Shown piece by piece: positions 1 through 11,215 of a DNA stretch of 64,000 nt. The translations under genes and the position numbers were made by a program. Position 1 is the stretch's first letter. Every line of letters begins with the position of its first letter. The stretch comes from Hydrangea macrophylla (taxonomy: Eukaryota > Streptophyta > Magnoliopsida > Cornales > Hydrangeaceae): positions 25,038,001 through 25,102,000 of the forward strand of contig CM066993.1 in NCBI GenBank assembly GCA_033977485.1, written 5' to 3'. The notes beneath the pieces are model-generated. The model had not been told where the DNA came from, made no database searches, and worked only from the letters and a program-made list of their open reading frames with translations.

Positions 1-17
1 GAAGCTTTTAAGACAGG

Positions 18-127
18 TTCGATCGATCGAAGTATGTTCGATCGATTGAAGTCAGCAGGTTCGATCGATCGAGAATGGTTCGATCGATCGAAGGTTCGAT
101 CGATCGAAGTCACTTCGATCGATCGAA
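18..127. repeat. TCGATCGATCGA motif array upstream of a TATA box
   Basis: Six near-copies of the 14-bp palindrome TTCGATCGATCGAA lie within 110 bp, immediately upstream of a TATA box. They are the same words found in the Athila-type LTRs elsewhere in the window. Confidence 0.85.
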
Positions 128-148
128 GTCTAGGTCGGTTCTGGAAAT

Positions 149-158
149 CTATAAATAG
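149..158 (+). promoter_or_regulatory. TATA box
   Basis: CTATAAATAG about 20 bp after the last TCGATCGA motif is a good plant TATA match. It implies plus-strand transcription of the truncated element. Confidence 0.5.
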
Positions 159-507
159 GGCAGCTGCGTTCTGGAAGTAAGTGATCGTCGTTTTTATACG
201 CAGAAGCTGCAGAAACTATCATAGTCTTCCCAAAACCTTCCTATCCTCTCTATTAGGGTTCCCACCAACCCTAGTCTTTCCGGCAGGCATCCGCAGGAGT
301 CATAAGGGTGAAGATCATCTAGTGGAGGCTGCTGGAAGTTAAAGTTTCAGAATTGGGTTCAAGACACTGAGGTATAATTCTTGCACCCTCTTGTACGTAT
401 CTATGGAATTGACGAGTAGTAGATCCTGGAATACCAAAAGTTTTATAACTTAACCTATTTCCGCTGCGCGTTTAAACTCTAACTTTAAACCACTTTTTCC
501 TTTAACA

Positions 508-1640
508 TGATACATGGGCACTAAGCCACATGTAGATGTGGCAAGCCAACAAATTGAAATCTAGATCCACGGCATTCAATTCTCTGCACTAAGATACTAA
601 GGAGTACCCAAGCATTACAAAAACACAAACAAACAAATGATATTCATGAAAAACAAAGAAGACATGTCATCAATTAAATTTCCAGATTCAGCAACCTCTA
701 ATGAATCATATCAAAAGTGGTCTTAAACATGAACTGGGTTAAAACCCTTTTACAAAAAGTTAGATGCATGTCTTAGGGAACTTCTCCAAAATGTAGAACC
801 TCTTTATCATTTTTTAAGCTTGAGAAATAAAGGTTTTGGGAACAGTGGATTAGGACTGTCCACTATTCTTGTAAAAATCATAATTAATTCTACAAAACTC
901 ATGTGAAGCTCTATTTGGTGTCAAAAGAAAGCTATTTCATTGTAGTTTGTGACACAAATAATCCCATAGACATGTCATGAACTTAGGGTTTCTCAAAAGT
1001 TGTTTTAAATAGACTCTTTTATTCTAAAAATTTGGTATCATTTGACAAATGAATGCAAAACACGATAGAAGTATAATAGAAGTTCATGAATCATGTTAAT
1101 CAAGTTATTCAATGCTTTTAATCTCTCATCCCTTTATCTTAGATGATTTCTAAACTAAGTTTTATTCATCAGTTGTTATTGAGTGATCAAGGTATGGCCA
1201 TTTTGTATACATAATCATAATTGTAGTTAAATCTAAAAACTTCCAGAATAGTTATATCAACTTCAAACGATTAGAAAATGATCTTAACTCGATCATATGC
1301 TCACGATTTTACATCGGCATATAGATACATGAGTCAGGAATCATCCCCAAAAAGTGGAACATTGATAACTATTATAGATTTTTTAAAATTCAAACATGAA
1401 GTGACTAGCTCAAATCTGCCAACCGATTTCTCAATAATTTCTAAAAATAGCATATGGATCCTAGAAGTTCTCAAAACTGACTGGATGAAAGCTAATGGAC
1501 AAAATTTGATAGACAAAACCAATCCGTTTTTCTAAATTTCATCTAATTCATCTTAAAGTGTGAGGAAAACATCTTAGGTGTTGATTGAAGCTTATTAGAG
1601 ACATCAAATTCATAGATCTACTTGACTATCAAGATTTGCA
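508..1640 (-). mobile_element. Degraded Tat-lineage LTR remnant (outermost element)
   Basis: Stretches at about 505-545 and 1480-1640 match the reverse complement of the Tat LTR at 56373-58830 (around 58140-58185 and 57890-58040). The 545-1480 interval is not explained by that comparison and may hold an unrecognised insertion or a lineage-specific part of the LTR. Short open frames at 1278-1535 and 1334-1522 overlap on opposite strands and have no recognisable domain. Confidence 0.45.
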
Positions 1641-1737
1641 GGTGAATGTGCACGTGCTGGAGGAATCGTCCAAGATATAGATAGCATACTTCTCTGTAGA
1701 CACATTCTTAGGTGAATGTGCACGTGCTGGAGGAATC
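1641..1737. repeat. 27-bp direct repeat
   Basis: Positions 1641-1667 and 1711-1737 are identical apart from flanking bases. They start GGTGAATGTGCACGTG and lie 70 bp apart. The repeat resembles the reverse complement of 55960-56015 in the plus-strand Tat element. Confidence 0.8.
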
Positions 1738-1838
1738 ATCCTCAAGGGTTCCCTAGATGCAAAATCTAATGCAAGGGATGCAACGTCTCATTCTCCAGTC
1801 GAATGTGTCTACAGAGAAGTATGCTATCTATATCTTGG
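1670..1838. repeat. Perfect 38-bp inverted repeat with 93-nt loop
   Basis: Arms at 1670-1707 and 1801-1838 are exact reverse complements, and about seven further bases pair with one mismatch. A transcript in either direction could fold into a long hairpin. The repeat sits in the 3' untranslated region of the outer minus-strand Tat element. Confidence 0.9.
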
Positions 1839-1859
1839 ATGATTCTTGGAGTCTTTCTT

Positions 1860-2629
1860 CTGATTTTGAGGCTTATAGGTGTCATCTATATCTCGAACCA
1901 CTGCTGAAGTAGAGGAGTATCTCGGATGAATTTTGAAGATGTCTCCTTTAACCCGGAAGACTGATGTAGAGTACTTCTGCTGGGGACGTTTGCTGATTTA
2001 GAGTCCTAACCCTTGGATGTTTGCTAATGTAGAGTCCTTCAGCTAGGGACAATTGCTGATGTAGAGTCCTTGAAATAGGTCTCTCTGCCGGAGACAAATC
2101 TTCTGTTCTTCTGAAATAGGTCCTTCTTGGGGGGACAAATCTTCTGAAATAGGTTTGGAGGCAAATCCTCTGAAATAGGTCTCTCTGCCAAAGACATATC
2201 TTCTGTTATTTAGAAATAGGACCTCCTTTCAGGGACAAATCTTCTGAAACAGGTCTGGACGCAAATCCTCTAAAACAGGTTTCTCTGCCGGAGAAAAATC
2301 TTCTGTTCTTCTAAAACAGGTCCTTCTACTAGGGACAATTCTTCTGTTCTTCTAAAACAGGTCCTTCTTTTAGACAAATCTCCAGTTCTGATGCATGAAT
2401 TCTGAAAGATACACGTATTCTAAAACATACCATACTTCTGGAGGCAACCCCGATACATGATTCTGAGAGATACCTATATCTTGAGGCAGCACGATTCTTA
2501 GAGATACCCTATATCTGGAGGCAACACGATGCTGAGAGAAACCCTATATCTAGAGACAAATTTTAATACACGATGCTGAATAAAACCCTATATTTGGGGG
2601 CAACCCATGGATACAAATTTTAAGAGATA
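1860..2629 (-). repeat. Degenerate short tandem repeats in 3'UTR of the outer Tat element
   Basis: Two degenerate repeat types follow each other. About 1960-2400 repeats a phrase built on 'aaataggtctctctgccggagacaa'-like words at roughly 35-45 bp spacing. About 2400-2629 repeats 'gatacatgattctgagagata'-like words and resumes at 50626 after the Tekay1 insertion. Hypervariable tandem repeats in the 3'UTR are known for Tat/Ogre retrotransposons. No gene is seen. Confidence 0.65.
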
Positions 2630-2634
2630 CCCTT

Positions 2635-4265
2635 TGTCACGCCCTGGAACATCATAAATAGAGAAAAATGAATTTCCTTTATGGGTCCATAGGGAATGAC
2701 TGGTGAATGTCACTAATCTTCCATACCACACAATTCTAGATAATAGAAAGAACAACCCACAGTAATATAAAGGAAACCTATTATATTACAACATTAGAGT
2801 TATTACAACTAAAAAGCTACAGCGGAAGTACATAAGGTTAGAAAGCAACATATGCCAAAGTACCAAATATAACAAAACAGTCTAAGCGGAAATATAAACT
2901 ATCAACAATCTCCAAGTCTTCAACTGGCATAAACGTCAGCGTAGTAGTCCTCCTAGGCATAGGTATCATCAGTGAGGCCACCCTCTGTGTATTCCTCTCC
3001 CGGATGGTAACCGTCATTGTATGATCCCTCACCTGCAGAATAAGGTACAGGATAGTCTGGACGGGGAAAAGTCCAGGCAATAAAAAGTCGTCAGCTTACT
3101 AAGAGCTGAGTGAGTATCAACTAACAAGGTACCAATTATCTGAAGTAAAACACAAGCCTATGAAAACATAAGTTAACATCTTATTATAATAATAACAATA
3201 TCTTGTTCCTTCATTCAACACCAGCCCTTATCGTCTTGTTACTCAAACATCGATATTAACATATTCTGACTGAACGAACAAACTCAATCGTTTAACTCTA
3301 GGGATACAACCTCATTCAGTCCACTGCTTTTAATACATATGCACAGCTCACCACATGTAATGGAATCCACGTCAGTCCGTCCCCAACTTTTAAGAACAAT
3401 GTATCCTGTTCACCGTATTTCAGGGACACAACATTTTGAACAAGGCATGTCATCTATTGCCACGACTAATCGTCATCTACCAGACCTCCCAGCTCACCAC
3501 TTTTAAGAGCATATTTCACAGCTCACCACTTTTATGAGCATATCATAGATTATCTGGTCTAACTTAGGACTACTTGGTCCAGCTCACCGCTTTTAAGAGC
3601 ACATCATGACCAAACGTCCGTCCACGTACCATTCCCAGAACTTACCAAACCTGCTTATACTCAGTACTGTTAAGGACACATGACAATTTCCCAATATAGC
3701 CTGACTACTCGGATTAAAAGAAAATGGATATCGAACTTATACAAGAATCAACAGATTACCCACGTTATTACTTCAATCCATTCTGTATAATTATACTTAA
3801 CTTTGTTGTCATGTTATCCCTGTCTAACCCAAAATTGCATAACGGAAGTCCAAATAAAAAATCAAAAAACTGAACCCTAATATAATAAACAAGCAAAGGA
3901 ATCCATGCTTTGCCCATACCGATCGATTGGTATAAGGTTCAATCGAATGGGATAAAAGTAATGTTAATCGATTACTAACAATGGCAATCGATTGGAAAAT
4001 AAATAATGTCAATCGATTAGAATTCTGTCGAATCGGTTGGGATAAAAATAATGTCAATCTATTACTAACAATGGCAATCGATTGGGTTTGAAACGATGTC
4101 AATTGATTGGAATTCTATTCAATCGATTGGGTCCACACTGATGGCAATCGATTGGCACTTTGTCTTCACCAGTAGAATACAAAAATAGCATATATAAACG
4201 TACACTTCATGCATATAACATGTCTAAGCTTCATAATAACTTGTTTATACATCTACTGAAGGGAC
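2635..4265 (-). mobile_element. Tekay1 3' LTR, distal part
   Basis: This aligns with 32213-33617, the other LTR, from the TGTCACGCCC end onward. It continues at 19954-20584 after the Ogre-like insertion. It holds the CAATCGATTGG array and short repeats of an 'agctcaccacttttaagagcat' phrase around 3490-3600. The open frame at 3824-4102 is only the array read in one frame. Confidence 0.9.
3919..4155. repeat. Dimeric CAATCGATTGG array (Tekay1 3' LTR)
   Basis: About eleven copies of a CAATCGATTGG-like palindrome occur in 237 bp. Successive spacings are close to 19, 26, 20, 25, 19, 26, 20, 25, 20 and 25 bp, a regular 45-bp dimer. The array lies downstream of the LTR TATA box in element orientation. 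Confidence 0.9.
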
Positions 4266-7200
4266 TGTGGACACGCGAAATTCTACTTTTTTTTGTTTTC
4301 GTTTGAAATTTGATTTGGATCAAAGAAAGAAAATGGTCTGCTGAAAACAGATGCAGAATTGCCACTTGGTCTTTAAGGAACCAAGAAACCTAATTTGACT
4401 CACCCAAATGGTAAAGGGCACCGACCCTTCATAACCAAAGAACTTGGTTTAGGGTTTTGGTACGAGAGAGGAAGGAGCCTTTATCGCGACTAAAACACCA
4501 TCAACTCGCCCCGTCTTTCGACGGGCCTCAATTAGCATCCAAATAATCATATTATACTATGTTTGGTTCAAAAATTAATACTATGATAGTATATTACATC
4601 ACATAAGAAAATTTAAAATGGAAGATCTAAAGATAAGATATCATTCATAAGATCTAAGCCAAGTATCACACAATGCAAAGTGAAAGATCACACAAAACAA
4701 ACCTAGGAAAAATCGTTTAATCACATATCAAGTAATAAAGTTTTCCTAATCTAAGGGGACATGAATTGTTCTTGAAACAAATAAATCAAAGAAATAAAAA
4801 AATACTTAGCAAGCTAGTATGATGCATGTTAATCTTTGTGAAAAGAAGAACTCTCAATCTCCGGGACGGATGAGAAAGGAAGATTGGATCGAGGGGGAAG
4901 CATGAACATGTGATCAAATTCGTTCCTTATAATCTTCTTAGATTAGGAGCCATGAAAGCCCCAAATCTTGCATGGATGCAATGTATGTAGCTAGAATGTG
5001 CCAAGGTTGTAGTGTGTTTTATGTTCATGGATTCCTAGAATGACTTAGAAGTCTAGAATGTGTATGAATGAATGAATGAAATCATCATGGGATATGTACA
5101 AATGTAGTATGAACTACTTCCTAAGAGATGAGCTAATTTGGGGTAGATGTAAGCATCAAATCAAAAGGGGGAATTAAAAGTGTGCTTGCTGTGAATAGTG
5201 GACAGAATAGTAACATGATCTTGTGAAAAAGGAAAAGAGGGGTTAGGAATGTTTTCAATGCATGATTTCTTATGGAGATCTTTCTTATTGTGTCTAAAAC
5301 ACAACCCAAAAGGCCAATCTTTAATAACTATTACAGATTAGGAGAAATCATATGAACAATGGAGGTCACTCAAAAACAGAGTTCGTACTGTTGACTGAAA
5401 TGTTAGAAAATATTAGAAAATGAGAACAAAAGATCTAGTGGCCCATATTATACAAAAGGTTCCTTAAAACATTTTAGTTCAAGAGAAAAATAAGTTAGGA
5501 CCACTCGTTTTGGAAAAGTTTTCTGTGAAACAAGTTGAAAGTCAACTAGATGCTGTGACAGTAAAGGCAGAATATCTGGAAAGAATGTTTAGACCAAAAT
5601 GGGGTCTTTCTATGCATCTCCAAGTCAAACCAAATATCATGGGTGTTCTCTAATGAGTTAGGAAGACTTTCCAAGTGGTCTTACATTCATACATTGAGTA
5701 TTGAGTTCAAAATAATTCCTTGAAGTTAAATGACTCACTATTTTGAGTGTTTTGAGAAAAACAAGGTTTATTTCTTGAAAACAAAATGAGGGGTTTAAGA
5801 GGGGGGTTTTGAAATGGGGGGTTTGAAACTATACTTCCAGAACTTGGATGAATATTGTAACCACTTGGAATATCAATTCCTAACTCATTTCAAGAACTTC
5901 ACAAGTATTTGCAAAAAGATGGTTTTATTTCAAGAATCTATGAGAATATGATACATGATATGATATAGCATGCTAAAAGTGGTAAATAACATATTCATGG
6001 GATATGGGTTCATCTAGATGCAAGAGAGTGTTGCATCAAAGTCTGAAAGTCAAAAAGTAACATTCTGTGAATAGTGGACAGACTGTATGCATTATTTTAT
6101 AACATCATAATGGGAGGTCAAACATGCCTAGGAAAATGTGAGAAAAATTGGAGAGCCTCCATTGTGTGTCTAGAATGCACAGAAACAGACAAAAAATCAA
6201 TACCTATCACAGATTAAAAGAAACAAATCAGAATGTACACATGACTCAGAAATAAAAGCTGCACTGTTGACTGATTTTATATGATTTTTTATAAATCAAA
6301 GAAATGGTTTATGATGACCCATTATATACCAAAGGTTTCCTAAGATACCCAAGTTTCATAAAAAAAAATAGAAACGATATATGTAAAGTGACGAAAACAT
6401 CCAGAATAAATGCAAGAAGTCAGGTAAACATTCTGTGAGAATAGAGGCAGATTATGAATATGAACTTCTTAAATCCGAAAATAATACTTTCACATCTCTA
6501 TAATTGATGGGAAAAATTGGAGACAAACTGTAATGTCTTAGGAAGATTTTCCAAGTTGTTTCATCATCATAACTCAAGTATTTAATTCAAAACAAATCTT
6601 TGAATCTGAACAGCTCACTGTTTTGGATCATTCTTGAAGAAAATGGATTTGGGTTTTGGAATAGAGTTTGAGTTCTTGATTAGGGGTTTCGAAATAGATT
6701 TTCAAAGCATGAACTTAAACACTTGGGATGACTATGTGACCACTTAGAATCTCATCCAACCTTGAATCATCAAAGAACTCCCAATATTACTTGCACAAAC
6801 ATGGTTTTGTTTGAGAATATTACTTCAAGAATACATATGAATGTATTGAAGGTAGAATCATCATCCATCAAACATGTCTTTAAGGTCAAGAGCTACTATC
6901 CATAAGGATTCACTCTCCTCAAACAACATGTCATCTAGATGATGATTAACAACTAAATAATCAAAGAAAAGTAAAAAAGAAATGAGGTTAAGAGAGAGAT
7001 GAACATCAAAGTAAACAAGCATTCAAATAGCAATCAATAGTTGATAATCACTGAGATATTGGACTTGTAGCTTGGTGTTTCACTCATATATGGTGACATT
7101 TGGACATGGAACTAGCTTCCTATCTCATGGATACTCAAGAATGGTGGTGAAAGAAATATTTGAATGATTGAAGTTTTGATAGCAAACTCAAGTAAAAAGA

Positions 7201-8387
7201 AAACTCACTTTGATGGACAAAATAGAAGAAGAAGACTACTTCTTCTCTTTCTCTCTCTATTTTTCTCTAGATTTTCTTTCTAAGCTCTCTCTAAGCTTCC
7301 ATGTCTCTCCTCTAAATGGAAGTAAATTGCTTCTTTTATAGGCAAATGAAGGGTGGTAAATGGGGTTGTAAAAAGTATAAAAAGGTCTCCCATTGGTCCA
7401 AAATAAGCTGGGAACCAAAACTACGTCGTTTTGGTTTCTAATTAATCAATTTGGACCCCCAATCAAAATTACAAAAATGCACTGTTCTGGAGAAAGTGCC
7501 GTGGTGGCACTGGGCCAGTGCCGCGGCGGCACTGCTCCTCCTTTGTCTAGATAATGTTGTTTAGGCCCCCAGAGGTTCCGGTATTCGCAAAAAGGCCCTA
7601 TTTCGTCCGAAATTCACAGAAAATGCATACGAACTTCAAATTAAGGTTGTGATATACCGTTGGAAAGTTAATGTAGTCTACTTTACATAAAAATATTTCA
7701 GGGATAGGTCACTTTGAAAAGTTTTGCGGTATTTGCGATAAAAGCAAATTTTCTAGCCCTTTTCACCTTCGGAAATTCATAATAAACTCGTTTGAAATCC
7801 AGAAATTATTTGCGACATACCATTGGAAAGCTATTGACCTCTAGTATCTATGAAAAATATTTGAAAAATGATACGGCGCTCCGGTTTTAAAGTCAACTTT
7901 TGGTCAAACTGGTCAAACTTGGGATTCCTAGGAAGTTCTTGAAACCTCTGGGAGCCTCCAAGAGTTGACGCTTTCTTTTGATTTTCTTTTAAAATTAATT
8001 TTAATACTTTCCACATGATCTCGGCGAATTTAGATGATTCGGTCAAACTTGGTAAAACTTGGTCAAACCTGGGTCAAACATTGGTCAAACCGATAAACGG
8101 GGACTTTCCGGGAACTTTCGGGACTTCTGGGGGTCTCTGAGAGCTGACGATTTCATCTAATTTTACTTAAAAACTCATTTTCTTACTTTTCTTACGACAT
8201 AGCATATTTCCAGAACTTTTGGTCCAAACCTGGGAGTTTTCGGGCTTGTAGGGGTATTTTGGTCATTCTGAGCATTTTGAGAAATAGAACTAACTTCTAG
8301 GAGTCCTTTTAAGACTTTTTCGATCATTGTGAACCACCAAGATATGGGTCTCCTAAATTTGATAGCTGACAAAATGGGGTGTCTACA
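4266..8387 (-). mobile_element. 3' LTR of the Ogre-like element (4122 bp)
   Basis: A direct repeat of 15817-19953. It has a TATA box CTATAAAAG on the minus strand at 7333-7341, followed by a purine-rich leader. The terminus reads TGTAGACACCCC on the minus strand, typical of Tat/Ogre LTRs. No genes; the short frames at 7831-8046 and 8175-8444 are LTR sequence. Confidence 0.9.
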
Positions 8388-8403
8388 GTTTGCCCCTCTT
8401 TGG
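8388..8403 (-). promoter_or_regulatory. Polypurine tract of the Ogre-like element
   Basis: The minus strand reads AAAGAGGGGCAAAC next to the 3' LTR, the expected plus-strand DNA primer. The plus-strand Tat element has nearly the same tract at 56359-56372. Confidence 0.75.
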
Positions 8404-9487
8404 CATGAACTTGCGAGGCAACGCATGTTGCAAGCGAGTGCCAAAGCTTTGAAGAGACAGCTCTTTTGGAGGCTATAGATTTAGGATAAAAAGAGTTGCA
8501 AAAGATGCAATGATGCTGAGGCTAGTGCTGGTCGTGCTCTGCATGAGCTGCCTACATATCCCAAAGAAAATCAGACCAGGACGTAGTTCAGGGCACAAAG
8601 GAGCAAATCACACATGCACAACGAGACAGGCAGATGCTATGCTATGAGGATGATATGCAATGCATGGGTGTGATATGAATTGTGTCATGAGTCCTATCAT
8701 GCTTAGTGTTCTGATCCTAGTATGAGTTGGTGCTGTGGGGTGTGCCACTCCGAGTAGGTTTGAGTTGGGTAGTGCTTCGAACTACGATACAGTGGTTGGT
8801 CCTGATAAGAACATCAAGGTGTTGAAGACTCTAGGTCTCGGGGCGCTTCGCAAGTGATAAGGTGTTGAAGACTCTAGGTCTCGGGATAATAACATCAAGG
8901 TGTTGAAAACTTATTAAATTTTGGGAAGTGTGCTTCGCAAGTGAATGGGATAAGATGTGGGGCCCTTGAGGATGACAATTGAAGATGACCGATAGGTAAG
9001 GGACCTCATGATAATCGACATGTGAGTGGGCTCACGATATCTGATAGGTAGGTAAAGGGGTTCACGATAACCGACAAGTGAGAAAGCTTACGATGAGTGA
9101 GACATCTGACAAAAATTTAATGGGGGGGGGGAAGCCCACAATTTTGGACATAGGAGTGAGAAAGTTCATGGTAACTGAGTGGTGAGGAAGCTCATAATAT
9201 TGGACAGAGGAGTAAGGAAGCTCACGATAGTAGAGTTGGTGAGGAAGCTCATGATATTTGCTTGGTGAAGAAACTCATGATTTTGGAAAGAGGAGTGAGG
9301 AAGCTCACGATAGCTGACCTAGAACTAAGATCAATCTGTAACTCTCTTGTGGTTGATCAAATTTTATACTGCACAATCCAAAAGAATCAGTTAGGGCCTT
9401 CGGGAGCTGAAGGACTCTCGGAGAATCTCTCTACAATGATTGATAGATGTGGAAGTTCTACCATAGCCTAAAGGGTTTACAATTAAA
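8404..9487 (-). repeat. 3'UTR of the Ogre-like element with degenerate repeats
   Basis: No gene seen. About 8810-8920 repeats 'aaggtgttgaagactctaggtctcgg'-like words. About 8990-9310 carries a dozen degenerate copies of a 'gtgaggaagctcacgata' phrase at about 30-40 bp spacing. A run of ten G lies near 9122. Confidence 0.6.
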
Positions 9488-10485
9488 GATTTGCCTCAAT
9501 CTAGAGGGCTAATTATGAATGACTTGCCTCAATCTAGAAGGCCAGCGATGAAGGATTTGCCTCAATCTAGAGGGCTGGCGATGAATGACTTGCCTCAATC
9601 TAGAGGGCTGACATTGAATGACTTGCCTCAATCTAGAGGGCTGACAATGAAGGATTTGCCTCAATCTAGAGGGCTAATGATGAATGACTTGCCTCAATCT
9701 AGAGGGCTGGTGATGAAGGATATGCCTCAATCTAGAGGGCTGGTGATGAAGGATTTGCCTCAATCTAGAGGGCTGGCGATGAATGACTTGCCTCAATCTA
9801 GAGGGCTGACAATGAATGACTTGCCTCAATCTAGAGGGCTGACAATGAAGGATTTGCCTCAATCTAGAGGGCTGGCGATGAATGACTTGCCTCAATCTAG
9901 AGGGCTGACAATGAAGGATTTGCCTCAATCTAGAGGGCTACTGATGAACGACTTGCCTCAATCTACAAGGCTGGAGATGAAGGATTTGCCTCAATCTAGA
10001 GGGCTGGCGATGAAGGATTTGCCTCAATCTAAAGGGCTGATGATGAAGGATTTGCCTCAATCTAGAGGGCTGGTGATGAAGGATTTGCCTCAATCTAGAG
10101 GGCTGGCGATGAAGGATTTGCCCCAATCTAGAGGTCTAATGATGAATGATTTGCCTCAATCTAGAGGGCTGACAATGAAGGATTTGCCTCAATCTAGAGA
10201 GCTGGCGATGAAGGATTTACCTCAATCTAGAGGGCTGATGATGAAGGATTTGCCTCAATCTAGAGGGCTGGTGATGAAGGATTTGCCTCAATCTAGAGGG
10301 CTGGCGATGAAGGATTTGCCCCAATCTAGAGGGCTAATGATGAATGACTTGCCTCAATCTAGAGGGCTGACAATGAAGGGTTTACCTCAATCTAGTGGGC
10401 TGGCAATGAAGGATTTGCCTCAATCTAGAGGGCTAATGATGAATGAATTGCCTCAATCTAGAGGGTTGATAATGAAGGATTCAAG
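9488..10485 (-). repeat. 33-bp minisatellite, about 30 units
   Basis: About thirty copies of a 33-bp unit (ttgcctcaatctagagggct plus 13 bp) differ mainly in a few variable positions. Because 33 is a multiple of three, the array stays open on the plus strand for 332 codons (9491-10489). It is largely open on the minus strand as well. The repeated peptide would contain DLPQSRG. The array lies in the 3'UTR of a minus-strand element, where Tat/Ogre minisatellites are known, so I treat it as non-coding. Confidence 0.95.
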
Positions 10486-10714
10486 ATGACGAGTCGATAG
10501 TGAACTACTGTGACTGTCAGGATTGAACCAACGGTTGGACTAACTGTGATCAAAAGAACTAACATATTGATATGCCTGCTCGGGATAAAACCTTGTCAAT
10601 CTTGACTGAAATGGGCCACTGGAATGGATAATGCACTCTGCTAGGAAGAAGGAAATACGCCCATTGAATGGGAGTCAAGGTATCATTCTATTTGTGATGA
10701 TTTCTATTTTTGAT

Positions 10715-11215
10715 ATTGAAAGAGGAGGGTGATCAACAATCACTCATGGACTTATGTTGCTTTAGGATGAAAGAAGGTCATCAACAGCCACTCATGGACT
10801 TATGTTGCATAAAGAAAGATGATCAACAACTACTTATGGACTTATATTGCACAGATGAAAGAAGATCATCAGCAGCCACTCATGGACTTATGTTGCTAGG
10901 ATGAAAGAAGATCATCAACAGCCACTCATGGACTTATGTTGCATGAACCAATATGAGCAACATCCACTTATGGACTTATGTTGCACAGATGAAAGAAGAT
11001 AATCAACAACCACTCATGGACTTATATTGCTAGGATGAAAGAAGATCATCAACAACCACTCATGGACTTATGTCGCTAAGATGAAATAAGATCATCAACA
11101 GCCACTCATGGACTTATGTTGCATGAAGAAAGACGAAAGATCAACAGCTACCCATGGACTTATGTCGCTAGGAGGAAGGAAGATGATGAACAGCGAGTCA
11201 TGGACTTATATTGCA
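10715..11215 (-). repeat. Tandem repeat of about 45 bp, about 11 units
   Basis: The word 'ctcatggacttatgttgc' recurs about every 44-47 bp from 10744 to 11210, joined to a gaaagaagatcatcaacag-like half. The units are more divergent than in the neighbouring 33-bp array. It is unrelated in sequence to that array and is a second minisatellite in the same 3'UTR. Confidence 0.85.

Larger units (their letters stand above)
1..507 (+). mobile_element. Truncated LTR-like promoter fragment
   Basis: No coding sequence is visible. The fragment has a cluster of TTCGATCGATCGAA palindromes (18-127), a TATA box just downstream (149-158) and then a leader-like stretch. It ends near 507 in a CA dinucleotide, after which Tat LTR-like sequence resumes. 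This order (motif cluster, TATA, leader) matches the LTRs at 24356-25984 and 54148-55768, but the rest of the sequence does not align with them, so this is probably another LTR family. The left end lies outside the window, so LTR identity is inferred. Confidence 0.45.

Noticed and set aside
1278..1535. 85-codon plus-strand frame as a small host gene
   Set aside because: It overlaps a minus-strand frame of similar size in degraded LTR sequence and has no domain or promoter evidence.
1670..1838. Terminal inverted repeats of a small DNA transposon
   Set aside because: No target duplication flanks the arms and they lie inside a Tat 3'UTR with direct repeats. A hairpin or template switch is more likely.
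9491..10489. 332-codon plus-strand frame with repeated DLPQSRG units as a real repetitive protein
   Set aside because: It is a 33-bp minisatellite, a multiple of three, open on both strands and antisense to its element. No promoter or domain supports it.
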